From: Bacteroidota bacterium | Lineage (GTDB): Bacteria > Bacteroidota > Bacteroidia > AKYH767-A > 2013-40CM-41-45 | Assembly: GCA_026391975.1 (NCBI GenBank) | Contig: JAPLDB010000083.1 | Location: 1 to 34,216, forward strand | Length of the DNA: 34,216 nucleotides | Direction of reading: 5' to 3' | Shown: in pieces, positions 1 to 7,729 of the stretch | How the letters are laid out: each line of letters begins with the position of its first letter | Numbering within the stretch: the stretch's first letter is position 1 | Notes under the pieces: model-generated | What the model saw: only the letters and a program-made list of their open reading frames with translations | Database searches by the model: none | What the model was told of the DNA's origin: nothing | Translations under genes and position numbers: made by a program

Positions 1-1
1 A

Positions 2-82
2 AGTATTTATACTGATGCCATAAATTTCCTTAATGATAGGGATGAGCAATTAGTTTTTGAAATTGTGACAGATAGTAAGTAA
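2..82 (+). CDS. Possible C-terminal end of a gene cut by the window edge
   Basis: An open frame enters from the left edge and ends at TAA 80-82, giving 26 residues that finish QLVFEIVTDSK. The segment is hydrophilic with a plausible composition, but it is too short to assign to a family. The 179 bp between its stop and tatA are AT-rich and hold the likely tatA promoter, which fits a gene ending here. It could equally be a chance open frame. Confidence 0.35.
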   Translation, partial: SIYTDAINFLNDRDEQLVFEIVTDSK

Positions 83-201
83 CTCAATCAATAAAAAATT
101 AGCAGTTGCAGATGTATTTTATAAAAACTTATAAATCATCTTTAAATAACCACAAAAAAATAGAAATGAAAATATTCTCACCCCATCTTCATTTCCTTAT
201 C

Positions 202-209
202 TACCTTTG
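202..209 (+). promoter_or_regulatory. Candidate -7 box upstream of tatA
   Basis: TACCTTTG followed by CACC matches the Bacteroidota -7 consensus TAnnTTTG and lies 52 bp before the tatA start. I see no clear TTG at the expected -33 spacing, so this is only half of a promoter. Confidence 0.35.
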
Positions 210-261
210 CACCGGTTACTCAAAAAATGAACAACGAATAACTATTAACGAATAACGATTC

Positions 262-555
262 ATGTATTTCCTCTTCCTTAACCTCGGTGCCGGCGAAATC
301 ATGGTGATTGCGCTTTTTGTACTGATGTTTTTCGGCAGCAAACAAATTCCTGAACTGATGCGGGGTTTGGGCCGTGCTACCCGCGAATTCAAAGATGCAA
401 TGAACGGTATTGAAAGGGAAGTGCGCAGTGCTGTGAATGAGAACATGGCTGAAACGAAGAAAGAAACACCCTTGCCACCGGCAGGTACACAACAAACCGC
501 TGCTTCGCAAACGATCGCTCCTCCTGCGATAGAGAACGATAAACCTGCTGAATAA
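262..555 (+). CDS. tatA: Twin-arginine translocase subunit, TatA/TatB family
   Basis: Pore-forming or accessory subunit of the Tat system, which moves folded proteins across the inner membrane. The 97-residue protein shows the family layout: one short membrane helix (about residues 9-24), the hinge FGSKQIPEL (24-32), an amphipathic helix GLGRATREFKDAMNGIEREV (35-54), then a polar Pro/Ala/Thr-rich tail. The FG..xxPEL hinge is the diagnostic feature. Length and the short tail favour TatA over TatB, but Bacteroidota TatA and TatB are hard to separate by eye. It is a single gene here, with no tatC beside it, facing the convergent secreted-protein operon that ends at 606. Repeats of the AACGAATA type lie just upstream (about 226-257). 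Confidence 0.85.
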   Translation: MYFLFLNLGAGEIMVIALFVLMFFGSKQIPELMRGLGRATREFKDAMNGIEREVRSAVNENMAETKKETPLPPAGTQQTAASQTIAPPAIENDKPAE

Positions 556-605
556 AAATAATTTTAGTGAGTCCTCTTTTTGTGCTTGCGGCCTTCAGGT
601 TGTGC

Positions 606-2135
606 TCAGGATTTAATAAATTTTCCGCGCAGCGTTTTTGTATTGCCTGTAATTTCAATCCAATACATTCCGGAAGATAGAAATGTAACATCGAATGATA
701 TTTCCTGATTTTTGCTGTCAGGGTTTTCCTGCACAGAAAATACTTTATCGCCAATCATATTATAAACCGAAATCTCAATGGCTGTTCCATTTGTGACTTG
801 TGACTTTTGAATTTTGACTTCGTCACTGACCGGATTCGGGTACAAATGTACTCCCTCTCCTTCGGAGAGGGCAGGGGTGAGGCCCGCTATCACATCAAAA
901 ACCGCTGCCTCCACTTCACATCCATTTCCATCTGTCGCCACCACATTGTAATCGCCTCCATTTGGAGCCACATAAAAATAATTTGTTGCTCCGGGAATAA
1001 GCGCTCCATTGTAATACCACTGGTAACTCACCGAGCCCTGGTTCGAAAACAATGTGTCACCGCTTTGCATGATTCCCTGCGGAGCAGGATATGGATACAC
1101 AGTGATAAAATTATTCAGTGTAAGCGTATCATTCGTGATTGCATTGGTAGCAATTAGTTGTACAGAATAGGTCCCCGGAGTATTGTAACAGACCGTAGAA
1201 GGATTAACATCTGTGCTTGTAGAGGGTGTTGCACCGCCAAATGACCACAGGTAAGAAGTTGCGTTCTGTGACAGATTGGTAAAGTCTGTGCAAGTGCCCG
1301 GACAAATATGATTGTCAGCAGTTGTGAAAACAGCAATGGGGAACATTCCACAAGGATCCATAGTGACTACAATGGTATCACTTGATGTTCCGCAGAATCC
1401 CTGGTTTGTGGAAATGTAGGTTCCGGAATTTTGAACTGTAATTTGTTGCGTTGTTTCGCCTGTACTCCAGCTGTATGATTGAAATCCATTTCCTGCAAAT
1501 AGAATCGCCGAGTCACCAATGCAAACAGTAAGTGAATCATCGCCAAGATCGGTTATTGTTTCAGCGCAGAGATTTAGCACCATGCCTGATCCATTGAAAG
1601 AATGAATGATAAGGTATTCGTCACCGGCCTGTGCAGGCGTAGCAGTAAAAGAGAACTGATGTGTTTCCCATGCATATCCAGCAGGAATAAAATCCCCGAC
1701 ATAATTTCCAGTGCTGAATCCTGTTGCGTTTGTGTAAACTGAAGGCGCAAAGGCGCCATTGCTTCCCAGTCCAACGCTTACATAAGTAAAGAAAAAGTGA
1801 TAGGTGTTACCGGCGATGAGGGGAGGTGAAAATTTCAATCCGTATCCTTCTCCACCTGTGGTCCACACCGCTGAATCTCCCATCCATATCGCCCTCACCG
1901 GTGGCGTATTGCAGGGAGGAGGGAGGTTCACGTTTGCGCCTGACCACGCTCCGTTCCATACAGCACCGGTCCATTCCATGAGGTCGGCATCATTGGCATT
2001 TACGAGTGTTGCAGAGCCAAAAAATGTTGTTGATGGAGTAGCTGAAGTATAGCATGAATCAAGAATACTTTGTGCGTTGGATTTACAAATAAACAGGACA
2101 AAAAGAACGGCTAATAATGACAATACTTTTTTCAT
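606..2135 (-). CDS. Secreted PKD/Ig-like protein with T9SS type A sorting domain (A)
   Basis: Predicted cell-surface or secreted protein of 509 residues. A Sec signal peptide (1-22, ending SNA-Q) is followed by an N-terminal domain of about 170 residues that I do not recognise, an Ig-like segment (about 200-260, with YSWSTGETTQ), a PKD domain (about 265-348), an Ig-like segment with YQWYYNG (about 355-412), and a sorting domain from LYPNPV (431) to the end. The C-terminal 245 residues are nearly repeated in the three upstream genes. It is the last gene of a four-gene minus-strand operon, with its start 12 bp after the stop of gene B. The linker and first loop of the sorting domain are encoded by dispersed repeats (853-871 and 794-820). 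The function of the N-terminal domain is unknown. Confidence 0.85.
   Translation of the reverse strand: MKKVLSLLAVLFVLFICKSNAQSILDSCYTSATPSTTFFGSATLVNANDADLMEWTGAVWNGAWSGANVNLPPPCNTPPVRAIWMGDSAVWTTGGEGYGLKFSPPLIAGNTYHFFFTYVSVGLGSNGAFAPSVYTNATGFSTGNYVGDFIPAGYAWETHQFSFTATPAQAGDEYLIIHSFNGSGMVLNLCAETITDLGDDSLTVCIGDSAILFAGNGFQSYSWSTGETTQQITVQNSGTYISTNQGFCGTSSDTIVVTMDPCGMFPIAVFTTADNHICPGTCTDFTNLSQNATSYLWSFGGATPSTSTDVNPSTVCYNTPGTYSVQLIATNAITNDTLTLNNFITVYPYPAPQGIMQSGDTLFSNQGSVSYQWYYNGALIPGATNYFYVAPNGGDYNVVATDGNGCEVEAAVFDVIAGLTPALSEGEGVHLYPNPVSDEVKIQKSQVTNGTAIEISVYNMIGDKVFSVQENPDSKNQEISFDVTFLSSGMYWIEITGNTKTLRGKFIKS
794..820. repeat. Heptamer repeat inside the sorting domain of gene A
   Basis: About four 7-bp units of the form TGACTTK/TGAATTT, read on the minus strand as KIQKSQV. 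The same heptamer family occurs at the matching place in genes B, C and D, and between genes at 18259-18327 and 31089-31116. Confidence 0.7.
853..871. repeat. 8-bp-stem palindrome in the linker before the sorting domain of gene A
   Basis: CCCTCTCC-TTC-GGAGAGGG followed by GCAGGGGTGAGGCC. It is translated on the minus strand as the linker ALSEGEG. Matching copies lie in genes B (2416-2434, one arm mutated), C (3809-3827) and D (5924-5942), and a related hairpin lies between genes at 32420-32436. Confidence 0.75.
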
Positions 2136-2147
2136 GAAAAGTCGCGT

Positions 2148-3524
2148 TTATTTTTTCTGAAATTTGAAATGAATTATTTTTTCACCTGTATTAAACTCAA
2201 GCAAATACAATCCGGAACTAAGCGAAGAGACATCTAAGGTGATGTCCTGACTCGGATCATTTGGTTCTGCAAAACTGGAGAAAACTCTTTCACCGAGCAC
2301 ACTATATATCGAAATCTCAACGGTCCGAGGGACTCCTTGCGGAGCTGTTTCGCTTTTAACTTTTGACTTTTGAATTTTGACTTTATCCTTGACCGGATTC
2401 GGGTACAAATGTACTCCCTCTCCTTCGTAGAGGGCAGGGGTGAGGCCAGCTACTACATCAAAGATCACCGCTTCCACTTCGCAGCCATTTCCATCAGTCG
2501 CAACCAGATTGTAATCGCCTCCATTCGGAGCCAAATAAAAATAATCTGTGGCACCTGAAATAACTACTCCGTTGTAATACCACTGATAACTGACTGCTCC
2601 CTGGTTGGCAAATAATGTATCGCCAACTTGCATGATACCCTGTGGCAATGGATAAGGGTATACAGTAATGTAATTGTTCAGCGTGATGGTATCGCTTCCC
2701 AAAGAATTTGATGCGATGAGCGAAACAGCATAGCTGCCTGGAGTCGGGTAGCAGATATTGGAAGGATTTTCGGAAGTACTTGAATCGGGACTGGCCCCCG
2801 GAAATGTCCATATGTATGAAGTTGCATTCAGCGAAAGATTGGTGAAATTAGTGCACGTGCCGGGGCAAATATGATTTACCGAATTAAACAGCGCAACAGG
2901 AGGCAAAATGCCAGAAGAGAAACCGAACATCGGCCTTGCTGTAGTTGCTGATGCATTGGAAGAAGTATCGGCATCAGCATACTGAACTATCGGTACACCT
3001 CCATTATCAGCATAAAAAGGATCAGGATATGAACAACTGGTATAGCGAATCTGAACCACAAGATTATCCGTTCCATTATAATTGAAAGTGCTGATCGGAA
3101 TTCCACTCCATTTATCAGCAGGAACATTCCATGTACCGGGCAAAGTATTGTAAACATATAGAGGAACGCTTAAAACTACTTGTGGAACTCCTGAATTAAA
3201 ATTAGCGGCAAAGTTGGGTATGGGTACAGAGAGGGTAGAATGCCCGATGGTTATTTCAAGATTTGCAATGGACATAGATGATGAAGTATTGCTCCTGAAA
3301 TATATTGAATCGAATGTTAGAGCACCATTGACTCCCGAAGTCATTGATGCGAGCTCTGACTGTGTATAAATGAAAATAAATTTTTTGCAAACGCCATCAT
3401 TAAAAAAAAGATTGTTGACTCCTACATTCCCGGGAATATGATAATAATGTTGAGGCGTTTGTGGGAATAACTGTAAACCTGAGAATAAAAAGAACAGAAT
3501 GGAAATTGTTATTTTTAATGACAT
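2148..3524 (-). CDS. Secreted PKD protein with T9SS type A sorting domain (B)
   Basis: Predicted surface protein of 458 residues. I place the start at the ATG at 3524 (MSLKITISILFFLFSGLQ), which opens a good signal peptide ending in FPQ and sits one base after the stop of gene C. The longer frame to 3674 only reads the end of gene C in another phase. An N-terminal domain of about 190 residues (beginning YYHIPGNVGVNN) is not recognised. It is followed by the PKD domain with CPGTCTNF, the YQWYYNG Ig-like segment, and the sorting domain (LYPNPVKDKVKIQKSKVKS onward). Its first sorting-domain loop carries the heptamer array without the 18-bp palindrome found in C and D, so it serves as the repeat-free comparison. 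An extra APQGVPRT segment comes from another repeat (2321-2346). Confidence 0.83.
   Translation of the reverse strand: MSLKITISILFFLFSGLQLFPQTPQHYYHIPGNVGVNNLFFNDGVCKKFIFIYTQSELASMTSGVNGALTFDSIYFRSNTSSSMSIANLEITIGHSTLSVPIPNFAANFNSGVPQVVLSVPLYVYNTLPGTWNVPADKWSGIPISTFNYNGTDNLVVQIRYTSCSYPDPFYADNGGVPIVQYADADTSSNASATTARPMFGFSSGILPPVALFNSVNHICPGTCTNFTNLSLNATSYIWTFPGASPDSSTSENPSNICYPTPGSYAVSLIASNSLGSDTITLNNYITVYPYPLPQGIMQVGDTLFANQGAVSYQWYYNGVVISGATDYFYLAPNGGDYNLVATDGNGCEVEAVIFDVVAGLTPALYEGEGVHLYPNPVKDKVKIQKSKVKSETAPQGVPRTVEISIYSVLGERVFSSFAEPNDPSQDITLDVSSLSSGLYLLEFNTGEKIIHFKFQKK
2321..2346. repeat. Short imperfect palindrome in the sorting-domain loop of gene B
   Basis: CGGTCCGAGGGACTCCTTGCGGAGCT is translated on the minus strand as APQGVPRT. 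Gene C has a related copy at 3699-3724, while genes A and D go straight from SETA or TNGTA to the next strand without it. Confidence 0.6.
2353..2385. repeat. Heptamer array in the sorting-domain loop of gene B
   Basis: Units CTTTTAA, CTTTTGA, CTTTTGA and ATTTTGA in tandem, read on the minus strand as KVKIQKSKVKS. It is the uninterrupted counterpart of the arrays in genes C and D, which are split by a palindrome. Confidence 0.7.
2416..2434. repeat. Mutated copy of the CCCTCTCC hairpin in gene B
   Basis: CCCTCTCCTTCGTAGAGGG: same place and frame as in gene A (linker ALYEGEG), but one base in the right arm is changed (GGAGAGGG to GTAGAGGG), turning Ser into Tyr and weakening the stem. Confidence 0.7.
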
Positions 3525-3525
3525 A

Positions 3526-5625
3526 CTATCTTTTGATAAAAGGTGCACGGAAAATATTTTCATTGAACGAAGCTTCAATCCAATACATCCCGAAGGAGAG
3601 AAATGTAACATCGAATGATATTTCCTGATTTTTGTTATCAGGATTTTCCTGCCCAGAAAATACTTTATCGCCAATTATATTATAAATAGAAATCTCAACG
3701 GTCCGAAGGACTCCTTTCGAAGCTGTTTCACTTTTAACTTTTGTCCCGATAGCCATCGGGATTTGAATTTTGACTTTATCATTGACCGGATTAGGGTACA
3801 AATGTACTCCCTCTCCTTCGGAGAGGGCAGGGGTGAGGCCCGCAACCACATCAAACACCGCGGCTTCCACTTCGCATCCGTTTCCATCAGTCGCCACCAC
3901 ATTGTAATCACCTCCATCCGGAGCCACATAAAAATAATCTGTAGCACCTGAAATAATTACTCCGTTGTAATACCACTGATAACTGACTGCTCCCTGGTTT
4001 GCAAATAATGTATCGCCAACTTGCATGATACCCTGCGGAGGTGGGCTTGGATAAACTGTTATATAATTCGCAAGGAATAATGTATCACTTGAGTTAGTGT
4101 TTGATGCGATCAGTTCAACATCATACGTTCCGGGAGTATTATAACAGATGCCGGTTGGATTAACATCTGTACTCGTCGAAGGCGTTGCTCCTGCAAAACT
4201 CCATAGATAAGTTATGCCATTCAGGGATAGATTGTTGAAGTCAGTGCAAGTGCCGGGGCAAATGTGATTCGGCGCATTGAAAAGTGCAACAGGAACGGAA
4301 ATACAAGCGGCACAAGTGCTGTCAATTTTAAATCTCCAAAGATCATTGCATGGCCCCGTTGCTGAGTTATATCCGCCAAACATATAGAGGTTGCCGTTGT
4401 TGTCGATACCGCCGATGGAACCAAATCTTCCATCCGGTTTATTCGCAGGACTTGAAACACCCATCGTTCCCCAGTTTCCCGGAGCATTGGTTACATTATC
4501 TCCGCTCACCCATGTCCATTCATTTTTTGTTACGCAATATTTCCAGAGATCATTTCTGACAACACTTACAGATGTATTGTCTCCGCCACCGAACAACCAG
4601 AAGTTTCCTTCATTGTCTGTCCAGGACGTACGGTTTTCCCAGCGTGCACCGGGAACATTCAGACTGTCTGTTAAACACTTTGTTCCGTAAACACCTGATG
4701 CGCCTGCCGTGTTGCTTCCTGAAATCCACGCCCAGCTATTTGTGGACGGATTGTACCGCCAGAGGTCGTTGTAAGATACTGTTGCACTTCCACCAAACAA
4801 CCAAAAATTTCCCGCAACATCTTTCCATTTAGCATAGCACATTCTGGCGCCGGGTGTATTCAATGGATCTTCTATTCCTTTCGTACCATATACCGCAGGC
4901 ATTCCTGTCGACTGTGAACCCTGCATCCAGGTCCATTCATCTGTTGCAATATGGTAACGCCAGAGATCATTCAACATGCCACCAAGTGTTCCGCCAAATA
5001 ACCATAGATCACCGGCTGCATCGGTCCATGTTACTGACGTTTCCCATCTGCCGGAAGGATTGTTTAATACTGATGGCACTCCCTGTACTCCATAAGTTCC
5101 TGTGTTGCCGGGTGTATTCGGACCTTTTATCCATGTCCATTCATTTGTTACAACATCAAACTTCCAGAGATCATTGTAGCCGCTATAACCACCAAACAAC
5201 CAAAGGTTGCCCTGGTTGTCTGTCCATGATGGTGTGCTGGCCCTGCTTGGCGGATTATTGGTAGGAGATGAAATTCCCATTGTACCGTAGTTTCCCGGAT
5301 CATTGATCACTCCCGGACCTTTCATCCAGGTCCACATGTTAGCTACCGGATCATATTTCCAAAGGTCATTGTAAAAATTCGCAGCTGTGTATCCTCCGAA
5401 TGTCCAGAAGTTTCCATTCGGGTCACTCCATTCGCATGCTTCATAAACTCCCGGTGGTTCATTGGTTGGACTTGGAACGCCCTGCACCCCATAGTTACCG
5501 GTGCTGAAAGGTGCAATGCTTCCATGCATCCATGTCCACTCTCCTGCTTGTGCGATCGCAAAAAGAAAACTGCAAAATGAAAATTGAAAAACAACGATCA
5601 ATTTCAGGAGGGCAGACTTTCTCAT
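3526..5625 (-). CDS. Secreted kelch-propeller protein with PKD and T9SS sorting domain (C)
   Basis: Predicted surface protein of 699 residues. The signal peptide is at 1-25 (about FAIAQA). Six kelch-type repeats follow, each with a W(L/T)FGG turn, NDLWKY or NDLWRY and a W-T-W strand, such as LWLFGGYSGYNDLWKF; six blades fit one beta-propeller, a fold usually used for binding. After this come the PKD domain with CPGTCTDF, the YQWYYNG Ig-like segment and the sorting domain. The gene starts 27 bp after gene D and ends one base before gene B. Its sorting domain has two extra in-frame pieces compared with gene A: IPMAIGT from an 18-bp palindrome and ASKGVLRT from a second palindrome. Ligand unknown. 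Confidence 0.87.
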   Translation of the reverse strand: MRKSALLKLIVVFQFSFCSFLFAIAQAGEWTWMHGSIAPFSTGNYGVQGVPSPTNEPPGVYEACEWSDPNGNFWTFGGYTAANFYNDLWKYDPVANMWTWMKGPGVINDPGNYGTMGISSPTNNPPSRASTPSWTDNQGNLWLFGGYSGYNDLWKFDVVTNEWTWIKGPNTPGNTGTYGVQGVPSVLNNPSGRWETSVTWTDAAGDLWLFGGTLGGMLNDLWRYHIATDEWTWMQGSQSTGMPAVYGTKGIEDPLNTPGARMCYAKWKDVAGNFWLFGGSATVSYNDLWRYNPSTNSWAWISGSNTAGASGVYGTKCLTDSLNVPGARWENRTSWTDNEGNFWLFGGGDNTSVSVVRNDLWKYCVTKNEWTWVSGDNVTNAPGNWGTMGVSSPANKPDGRFGSIGGIDNNGNLYMFGGYNSATGPCNDLWRFKIDSTCAACISVPVALFNAPNHICPGTCTDFNNLSLNGITYLWSFAGATPSTSTDVNPTGICYNTPGTYDVELIASNTNSSDTLFLANYITVYPSPPPQGIMQVGDTLFANQGAVSYQWYYNGVIISGATDYFYVAPDGGDYNVVATDGNGCEVEAAVFDVVAGLTPALSEGEGVHLYPNPVNDKVKIQIPMAIGTKVKSETASKGVLRTVEISIYNIIGDKVFSGQENPDNKNQEISFDVTFLSFGMYWIEASFNENIFRAPFIKR
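3699..3724. repeat. GTCCGAAGGACTCCTTTCGAAG palindrome in gene C
   Basis: Imperfect palindrome (CGAAGGA / TCCTTTCG arms) translated on the minus strand as ASKGVLRT. It is related to 2321-2346 in gene B and sits at the same point of the sorting domain. Confidence 0.6.
3744..3761. repeat. 18-bp palindrome splitting the heptamer array in gene C
   Basis: TCCCGAT-AGCC-ATCGGGA. On the left is CTTTTAACTTTTG and on the right TTTGAATTTTGACTTT, the two halves of the array that is continuous in gene B. Against gene B it replaces ACT, a net gain of 15 bp, so the frame is kept. It encodes IPMAIGT. Confidence 0.8.
3809..3827. repeat. CCCTCTCC hairpin in gene C
   Basis: CCCTCTCC-TTC-GGAGAGGG, identical to the copies in genes A and D and in the same place, coding for the linker ALSEGEG. 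Confidence 0.75.
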
Positions 5626-5652
5626 TTTGATTTAGACTTTATTACTGCATAC

Positions 5653-7521
5653 TTAATTGCCGGAAGATTTTATGAATTTGCTGCGTAGCGACTTAGTATT
5701 GCCTGTGACTTCAATCCAATACATACCGGAGGAGAGAATAGTAACATCGAATGTTATTTCCTGATTTTTGCTGGCAGGATTTTCCTGCATAGAAAATACT
5801 TTTTCGCCAATCATATTATAGATTGAAATTTCAACGGCTGTTTCACTTTTAACTTTTGTCCCGATAGCCATCGGGATTTGAATTTTGAATTTATCCTTGA
5901 CCGGATTAGGGTACAAATGTACTCCCTCTCCTTCGGAGAGGGCAGGGGTGAGGCCCGCTACCACATCAAAGATCGCTGCTTCCACTTCGCATCCGTTTGC
6001 ATCTGTTGCCACCACATTAAAATCGCCTCCATTCGGAGCCACATAAAAATAATCTGTAGCACCCGGAATGAGTGTTCCACTGTAATACCACTGATAACTC
6101 ACAGACCCCTGATTGGCGAAAAGTGTATCCCCGCTTTGTGCAATTCCCTGAGGAGCAGGATATGGATAAATGGTGATGAAATTATTTAATGTAAGTGTAT
6201 CGCTGCCCACTGAATTGGTTGCAATAAGAGATACGGCATAAGTTCCGGGCGAATTGTAACAAATATTGGTCGGGTTCATATCAGTACTGGTGGATGGATT
6301 CGCTCCGGCAAAAGTCCACAGGTAAGTTGTACCATGTTGTGAATGATTTGTAAAGTCTGTGCAGGTGCCCGGGCATAAATGATTCGGGGATGTAAACAAT
6401 GCCACCGGTGTCAGCGGTGTAAGTCCGCTGATTGCATTGGGCAGACCAATGTTTGTTGTGTTGTTCAATGTAAAACCATTGCGTACGTAATTGCAACCAA
6501 TACCTAGCACATCGGGATCATTGATCACGCCAAGTGATGTACTGCCGGAATGGGAAACGTAAATTTTATTATCGCTTGCGATCTGGATGGCGCCGGAGCG
6601 TTCGGTAGCATCATCATCCAGCACAGTTCCTGTCGCAACAATTGCTGCAGTACTTCCTGCAAGCATGTCAAACTGAAAAAGTTTTGACGGAACATAGTCA
6701 CCGCTCATCATGTAAAGCACATTACCGGTAGCGGAAAATTCCACTCCATACATTACATCTTGTGCCGGTGCTGTATAAGTAGCAGGATTTGAAACCATTC
6801 CTGTTGCAACATCAAAGTCGGCAATTTCTCCTGCATATTCGTCGTACATCGCTCTGGCAATGTGTGTTCCGGCAGGCGAAATTTTCATGCAGCCGATAAA
6901 ACTATCGAATGCTGAATACAACGGACCCACATTTGAAATGACAGGCGCTCCGACTCCGGCTGCCGTGAGCGGGTAGGAGTAGTATGCATTTGACGTGCTG
7001 CTCGGACCATGAGATACAATCCAGAAACCGGTGCCTGCAGCATTTCTGATGCCGGTAACTTTTTCGTCACAGGCAGTGAGCAGTTGTACGTTCTTTACTG
7101 CTGAGACATCTCCAAGACCTCCGTTCAATGTCATGTCAACGATGGAATACCTTAATCCGTCTGATCCAACAAAACCATCGGTGGTAAAAATGTAGTACTG
7201 GTTGCTATTTGCGGGATCACTTACGATGAGGGCTGATTGCGTTGATGAATAGTCCCCGAGCAATCCTGTGCCGTTGGGCATTATACTATGTGTCTGATCA
7301 TACACCGTTTGACCATCAGTATAAAAGAGCAGATTTCCGGCCCCGTCACTGATGGAAGAACATCCTTCGTTGGTATTCAGCATTCCGCCGTTTAAGTTTA
7401 CCGGACTGCCGCTTACAAAACTTACACCGGCATTGGATCCAAAATACCAATTATCGAATTCATGTTGTGCAGATAAAGTTTGTACGCTCAGTATGCTGAG
7501 TACGAGTAGAAGTTGTTTCAT
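5653..7521 (-). CDS. Secreted propeller-like PKD protein with T9SS sorting domain (D)
   Basis: Predicted surface protein of 622 residues, the first gene of the four-gene operon. I choose the ATG at 7521 (MKQLLLVLSILSVQTLSAQ), a clean signal peptide, over the in-frame ATG at 7545, because a strong promoter match at 7543-7573 would put the upstream ATG at or before the transcription start. The mature N-terminus has a repetitive beta-rich domain of about 360 residues (NWYFGSNAGVSFVSGSPV, then GCSSISDGAGNLLFYTDG), typical of Bacteroidota surface propellers. It is followed by PKD, the YQWYYSG Ig-like segment and the sorting domain. The sorting-domain loop carries the palindrome-split heptamer array seen in gene C but lacks the GVLRT segment. 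Ligand unknown. Confidence 0.86.
   Translation of the reverse strand: MKQLLLVLSILSVQTLSAQHEFDNWYFGSNAGVSFVSGSPVNLNGGMLNTNEGCSSISDGAGNLLFYTDGQTVYDQTHSIMPNGTGLLGDYSSTQSALIVSDPANSNQYYIFTTDGFVGSDGLRYSIVDMTLNGGLGDVSAVKNVQLLTACDEKVTGIRNAAGTGFWIVSHGPSSTSNAYYSYPLTAAGVGAPVISNVGPLYSAFDSFIGCMKISPAGTHIARAMYDEYAGEIADFDVATGMVSNPATYTAPAQDVMYGVEFSATGNVLYMMSGDYVPSKLFQFDMLAGSTAAIVATGTVLDDDATERSGAIQIASDNKIYVSHSGSTSLGVINDPDVLGIGCNYVRNGFTLNNTTNIGLPNAISGLTPLTPVALFTSPNHLCPGTCTDFTNHSQHGTTYLWTFAGANPSTSTDMNPTNICYNSPGTYAVSLIATNSVGSDTLTLNNFITIYPYPAPQGIAQSGDTLFANQGSVSYQWYYSGTLIPGATDYFYVAPNGGDFNVVATDANGCEVEAAIFDVVAGLTPALSEGEGVHLYPNPVKDKFKIQIPMAIGTKVKSETAVEISIYNMIGEKVFSMQENPASKNQEITFDVTILSSGMYWIEVTGNTKSLRSKFIKSSGN
5859..5876. 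repeat. 18-bp palindrome splitting the heptamer array in gene D
   Basis: TCCCGAT-AGCC-ATCGGGA, the same sequence, position and frame as 3744-3761 in gene C, giving IPMAIGT. The flanking heptamers are CTTTTAACTTTTG and TTTGAATTTTGAATTT. Confidence 0.8.
5924..5942. repeat. CCCTCTCC hairpin in gene D
   Basis: CCCTCTCC-TTC-GGAGAGGG, the same as in genes A and C, coding for ALSEGEG ahead of LYPNPV. Confidence 0.75.
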
Positions 7522-7542
7522 AAAGGTTTGAAATTGTTTTCT

Positions 7543-7573
7543 CAAACCTACACGATTTTTGCTGAAAAGGCAA
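7543..7573 (-). promoter_or_regulatory. Promoter of the four-gene secreted-protein operon
   Basis: On the minus strand TTG (7573-7571), 20 bp, then TAGGTTTG (7550-7543), a full match to the Bacteroidota TTG-N19/20-TAnnTTTG pattern. Transcription would begin near 7536, about 15 bp before the chosen ATG at 7521. The stretch 7543-7560 is 17/18 identical to 14073-14090 upstream of the hybrid kinase. Confidence 0.65.
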
Positions 7574-7729
7574 CTGTTTGTAAAAAAAGTAGTGCCGGCG
7601 TTTATCTATTTTCTAAGGAAATCAATGAGATCTGCCGGCTAATAAAACAGGTAAATAACGCTTGATAAAAAAAACGGTACTTAAAAAGCAAGGTAGAAAG
7701 GAGCCCTTTTCAGGGAGATGCAGTTAGCC

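Noticed and set aside
807-1157. Plus-strand frame beginning MNFDFVTDRIRVQMYSLSFGEGRGEA, recurring at 2370, 3763 and 5878
   Set aside because: All four lie antisense to the sorting domains of genes A-D and recur only because those DNA stretches are homologous. They end at different points and show no independent coding signal.
3525-3674. N-terminal extension of gene B beginning MAIKYFLGRK, with a twin frame at 389-754
   Set aside because: It reads the sorting-domain end of gene C (or A) in another phase. A proper signal peptide starts at 3524.
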